A DNA stretch of 10,262 nucleotides from Smittium culicis (Eukaryota > Kickxellomycota > Harpellomycetes > Harpellales > Legeriomycetaceae). Where the stretch lies: positions 1 to 10,262 of the forward strand of contig LSSN01004046.1 in the NCBI GenBank assembly GCA_001970855.1, written 5' to 3'. A model generated the notes under the pieces. It saw only the letters and a program-made list of their open reading frames with translations. It did no database searches and was not told the DNA's origin. The position numbers and the translations under genes are program-made. Positions 7,259 to 10,262 of this stretch are shown here, one piece after another (within the stretch, counting starts at the first letter, position 1; each line of letters opens with the position of its first letter).

Positions 7259-7330
7259 TTTGAACTAGAGAAGTATAAAAACCGTGGCGAAAGTTTAAAA
7301 GAATCTTTACCAAAGGATGGTAAAAGCTAA
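7259..7330 (+). other. Short coding-like stretch, possible terminal exon
   Basis: Twenty-three codons end in TAA and read FELEKYKNRGESLKESLPKD followed by GKS. The mix of Glu, Gly, Arg, Pro and Asp is unlike chance frames nearby. AACTAG at 7263-7268 would serve as a splice acceptor, leaving an exon from 7269. I tried the obvious donor near 7078-7080 upstream and it creates a stop when joined, so no gene model could be built. No family is recognised. Confidence 0.15.
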
Positions 7331-7530
7331 AGAAAAAAATATAAAAATGACTAAAAAAAAAGATTTTAATATTTCATTTAGAATTTTTTTTTTTTAGTAA
7401 ACTAACATTAATAAATTTATCTAATTTCATAATTTTACAAATCTTAAGTCAAATAAAAATCTTTTGTTGCAAAAATTAACATAAATCAAACTATAAACCA
7501 AAATAAATTACATATCAAAATGAGCCTTAT

Positions 7531-7612
7531 GAATAGACTCTCAAAATAGCCGAAGAATTCAGCGGCGGTAGCTGACTCTTCTAAAATATATACCAGGACT
7601 AGTACTGGCTAA
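7531..7612. repeat. GC-richer island, possible diverged copy of the retroelement-like repeat
   Basis: This patch stands out from AT-rich flanks. AGCTGACTCTTCTAAAATA (7569-7587) matches AGCTGGCTCTCCTAAAATA within the repeat near 4423-4441 at 17 of 19 bases, and both are preceded by a GAAT-containing segment. It may be a short relic of the same family. Beyond this core the match is poor. Confidence 0.25.
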
Positions 7613-8083
7613 AATCACTAATTTCTTTATTCATTAGAAATGAAACATAGCATCGATTTATTACTTAGCTCTTGACTCAAAAATTAATTTAAAAGCTAAA
7701 AAGCCATACAATCGATCACATTGGAGTTCTATGGAGATTTAGTTCCAAACAAATTCTCATTGAGAAGATATATTCCTTAATATAAATTGATATTTGAATT
7801 TTTCAATAATCCAGTGTAAGATTTGAAGCGTCGATTAGTCAATTGTACTAGATTCAAATATTAATGTTATTTACTCAAATAAGTTTATTTTATACTATGT
7901 TCTTGATATTAAGAGTGTAGATATTGAAAAATATAAGAATTGCAAGAATAGAAAGCGATATTTTATTTTTAGAAAATACATAATTCAATGATATTTATTT
8001 ACCATGTACTTATATTTTTAAAAAAGTTTTTTTGCTTTCAGTTAAGAATTTTAATTAAAAAGGCGAAATATGTAAAAAATAAA
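7613..8083. other. AT-rich DNA, no gene seen
   Basis: No open frame or repeat of note. CCAGTGTAAGATTTGA near 7811-7826 repeats 16 bases of the LINE (near 3175) but extends no further with confidence. Confidence 0.5.
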
Positions 8084-8128
8084 AAATAAAAAAAAGATGA
8101 ATATTACTCAATATCTTTTTTTTTATTT
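8084..8128. repeat. A/T-rich inverted repeat
   Basis: AAATAAAAAAAAGAT (8084-8098) and ATCTTTTTTTTTATTT (8113-8128) are reverse complements except for one extra T in the run, with a 14-base loop. It is low-complexity and could be chance, but it would form a long stem. Confidence 0.4.
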
Positions 8129-8653
8129 CAAAGAAAAGATAATATTAAAAAAAATGTACGAAATAAAAAGTGTATAAAAAATTCGATTCATCTTTTCAGA
8201 ATATCCAAATAAAATAAAAAAAAGTATACCTACATACTTCGTTAAAAAATGACATCCTAGATCTTTGCTGCTATAGAAAAAGTAAATAAATATTAATTTA
8301 AACGAGGTTTTGAATCTGTCTTACATAGGACCATATGTCTAATAACGGATTATATACACTGTAACGCATTACATCTGTGACATATATCTAGAAATAAACT
8401 TGCATATTGTGATATGAAACCTACTTGAATTAAATTAAACAAACATTTCACTACTGATTCTTTTTTAATCAACGTGATAATAACTACTAAACTCGCATTC
8501 TGAAAATACACAAAAAGTCTTAATGAAATTTTTTCATCAATATACAGTATGTTTTTTTCATTTAAACCTAGTTTATCATGCTATATTGAAAATTATTAAT
8601 AAATAATCATTTTGAAACTTCGTTTACTTATTTATTAATTAGTTATTATGCTA
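8129..8653. other. AT-rich DNA, no gene seen
   Basis: No open frame, RNA gene or repeat is supported. A slightly less AT-rich strip at about 8310-8395 contains nothing recognisable. Confidence 0.5.
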
Positions 8654-8961
8654 CAGGGCTTTTTAACAAATTTCTAGATGCTTCGTTTGATTGTAGAAAA
8701 CGTGCAAGCAATTTATAAAAAAAAATAATCGTGAACTGGCGAAAAAAATTTTCCGAATTATTTTAACATAAACCCAAAGTCGATTCCAAATGCATCAATC
8801 AAAATTATTCAAAGTATCAATCAATTTTCTACAAGTTTTAAAGCTGATTCTAATCAACTCAAAAAGTTTTCTAAAAGTTCCAAATCTAAATATAGAGGAT
8901 TCAATCGATTTTCTAATATTTAATGATTCGCTAAAAAATCTTTTTTAACCCTTTCAAGTTC
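8654..8961 (+). repeat. Left inverted arm of the long-TIR element
   Basis: It begins CAGGGCTTTTTAAC after TTATTATGCTA and ends near TTAACCCTTTCAAGTTC, whose reverse complement matches GAATACAAAAGGGTTAAA at the inner end of the right arm. It contains one copy of the GATTCTAAT...AAGTTCCAAAT unit (8847-8885) that is doubled in the right arm. Confidence 0.75.
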
Positions 8962-9743
8962 AAAGCTTTAAAAAAAAATAAGTTTATCGATTCTTTATTT
9001 TTATAATAAGGTAATTATTCGCACAAACTTTGCGGCAAACTGATATTTCAATGATTTTCAGTATTAGAATTTTATTATAGTATACATTTGTCTATATATT
9101 GAATCTCTTTATTGCATACTACAATTAAAGGATTTATTAGTTTGATTCAATTAAATAAAAATATGATTTACTGAATCTTTTGTAAAGTCGGATCGATTCG
9201 TTTATACTTATACAGCTGTAATACTTTTTTACTAAAATTATAGCTTAATAATTATTCTCATTTTGTTAGACACTAATAAAATTATTTATAACCGATAGTT
9301 TAAAATTCGTAAATATTAAAAAAAATTAATTTATAATATACTATTATTTTATTGAAAATTAAACAAAAATAAAACGATAAATTATTTCAAGTCTAAAGTG
9401 ATATACCAGTTCTTTATTTCCATCAATATTATGACAGTCTTTTAATATATTATTAAAATATTTTAAGCTATTTTATTTTATCAAGATGATGTGTTGTTTA
9501 TGGACGTGTTCCTTGAAAACGTGTGGTTTGGATTTTATATTCGCATTAAATAATTAGGAAAGACTATAAATCTAATTAAAAATGATTTAGCTGTTGTTCT
9601 GAATACTTATTTAAGTAATTCAAATGAAAAATTAAGAACTTTATAAATAATTAAGAGTTAAGAAAAAAAATAAAAAAGTGTTTGTGATGTTATTGCAATT
9701 GTTAAAATAGTTCGAATTCAATTGAATTCAAAAAATGGGATAG
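8962..9743. other. Non-coding centre of the long-TIR element
   Basis: AT-rich with stops in all frames and no transposase motif. Nothing else is seen here. Confidence 0.5.
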
Positions 9744-10118
9744 AATACAAAAGGGTTAAATAAGATTGAATTTAATTCAAATATTGAAAATTTTTGTTAT
9801 TTAAATGTTTAGAAAAGTAAATTATAGGGATCTGAATATTATTTGGAACTTATGGAAAGCTTATTGAATTAAGTAGAATCAAATTTGGAACTTGTTTAAA
9901 TTCTTTAGCTGAATTAAGTATATACCTTGAAATTTTTTGAAAATTGATTGATACCCTGAATGATTTTGATTGATACATTTGGAATCAAATTATGGTTTAT
10001 TTTAAAATAATTCGAAAAAAAATTTCCGCCATATCACAAATAGATTTTTTTTTGAAATCTATTGCGCATTTTCTACAATCAAATGAAGTTATTAGAAATT
10101 CGGTTGCAAAACCCCCTA
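9744..10118 (-). repeat. Right inverted arm of the long-TIR element
   Basis: It is the inverted counterpart of 8654-8961, longer by about 65 bases. Part of the excess is an internal duplication (9841-9926); the rest lies toward the inner end (about 9760-9800). It ends in AAAACCCCCTA at 10108-10118. Confidence 0.75.
9841..9926. repeat. Imperfect 2 x 42-bp tandem repeat in the right arm
   Basis: Both units start with ATTTGGAACTT (9841-9851 and 9883-9893) and both contain TGAATTAAGTA toward their ends. The left arm has the matching sequence only once, so the unit was gained in the right arm or lost from the left. Confidence 0.65.
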
Positions 10119-10262
10119 ACTTTATTAAATTTTTTATCACTATAATTCTTACATAATTTTCTCAGAAATATCTCCTCAATAAAAATGGAAATTAAATTAC
10201 ATCGTTTTTTTCATGTGAACTTAGGTTCATAGTTTTATTTTATATTTTTATCTTTTCGCTCT
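10119..10262. other. AT-rich right flank, no gene seen
   Basis: Short flank after the long-TIR element. TGAAC and GTTCA around 10216-10233 can form a small stem, of no clear meaning. Confidence 0.4.

Larger units (their letters stand above)
5584..7530. other. Long AT-rich region without a convincing gene
   Basis: About 1.9 kb with only short open stretches. A minus-strand frame at 5881-6093 (70 codons) is rich in Lys, Asn, Ile and Phe, as expected for chance translation of AT-rich DNA. Two short stretches, 6137-6289 (minus) and 7259-7330 (plus), look more coding-like and are listed separately. No RNA gene or long repeat was seen. Confidence 0.5.
8654..10118. mobile_element. Non-autonomous DNA transposon with long inverted repeats
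   Basis: The first ~310 bases (8654-8961) and last ~375 bases (9744-10118) are diverged inverted copies of each other around a ~780-base centre. Strong anchors are GATTGTAGAAAA (8689-8700) against TTTTCTACAATC (10069-10080); a 24-base block at 8782-8805 matching 9963-9986 at 23 positions; and TATCAATCAATTTTC (8815-8829) against 9939-9953, exact. The outer ends are CAGGGCTTTT on the left and, reversed, TAGGGGGTTTT on the right. CAGGG ends recall hAT transposons, which make 8-base target duplications; no clean one is visible, though TTATTA occurs just outside both ends (8643-8648, 10122-10127). The centre has no transposase frame, so it would depend on enzymes from elsewhere. A foldback-type element is an alternative. 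Divergence between arms suggests an old insertion. Confidence 0.75.

Noticed and set aside
7811..7826. 16-base identity with the LINE (CCAGTGTAAGATTTGA)
   Set aside because: The match does not extend convincingly on either side, and no RT or linker peptide can be followed, so it may be chance.
1..10262. tRNA, rRNA, CRISPR array or prokaryotic operon
   Set aside because: No cloverleaf with a GTTCRA-type arm, no rRNA-like block, no regularly spaced repeats and no closely packed genes were found on either strand.

Overview
The window is very AT-rich, has long gene-free stretches, and contains relics of several different transposons. This points to a eukaryotic nuclear genome. There are no bacterial operons, rRNA genes, tRNA genes or CRISPR arrays. 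The one intact gene encodes a YCII-domain protein with the C-terminal pattern I associate with fungi. A repeat beside it has conceptual translations that resemble multi-copy hypothetical proteins of arbuscular mycorrhizal fungi. An early-diverging fungus, perhaps Glomeromycotina, is my best guess; it rests on remembered resemblance and not on a search.

Layout. Positions 1-908 are AT-rich DNA with one short GC-richer patch (541-616). Positions 909-4052 hold a 5'-truncated, inactivated LINE (non-LTR retrotransposon) on the minus strand. In transcription order it keeps the C-terminal half of an APE-type endonuclease, a linker, the reverse transcriptase, and a C-terminal zinc-binding motif. It carries three in-frame stops, two frameshifts and a catalytic FADD-to-FADV change. 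Directly upstream on the same strand (4053 to about 4640) is a GC-richer non-autonomous repeat ending in AATAAA plus an interrupted poly(A) tract, so it looks like a reverse-transcribed RNA. It touches the LINE truncation point, and the two may be one chimeric insertion.

Positions 5155-5454 (minus) hold the YCII-domain gene, with a plausible TATA box and a possible short 5' UTR intron. From 5584 to about 8650 I see only AT-rich DNA with a few short open stretches that could be exon remnants. Positions 8654-10118 form an element of about 1.46 kb that I find only by comparing strands. It has inverted arms of roughly 310 and 375 bp with CAGGG-like ends and a non-coding centre, so it is a long-TIR, non-autonomous DNA transposon, possibly hAT-like.

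The parts do not form a pathway. The window is a small housekeeping-type gene set among three kinds of mobile-element debris. I see no convincing new biological system. The most informative items are the long-TIR element, the retroelement/LINE junction, and the pattern of lesions in the LINE.
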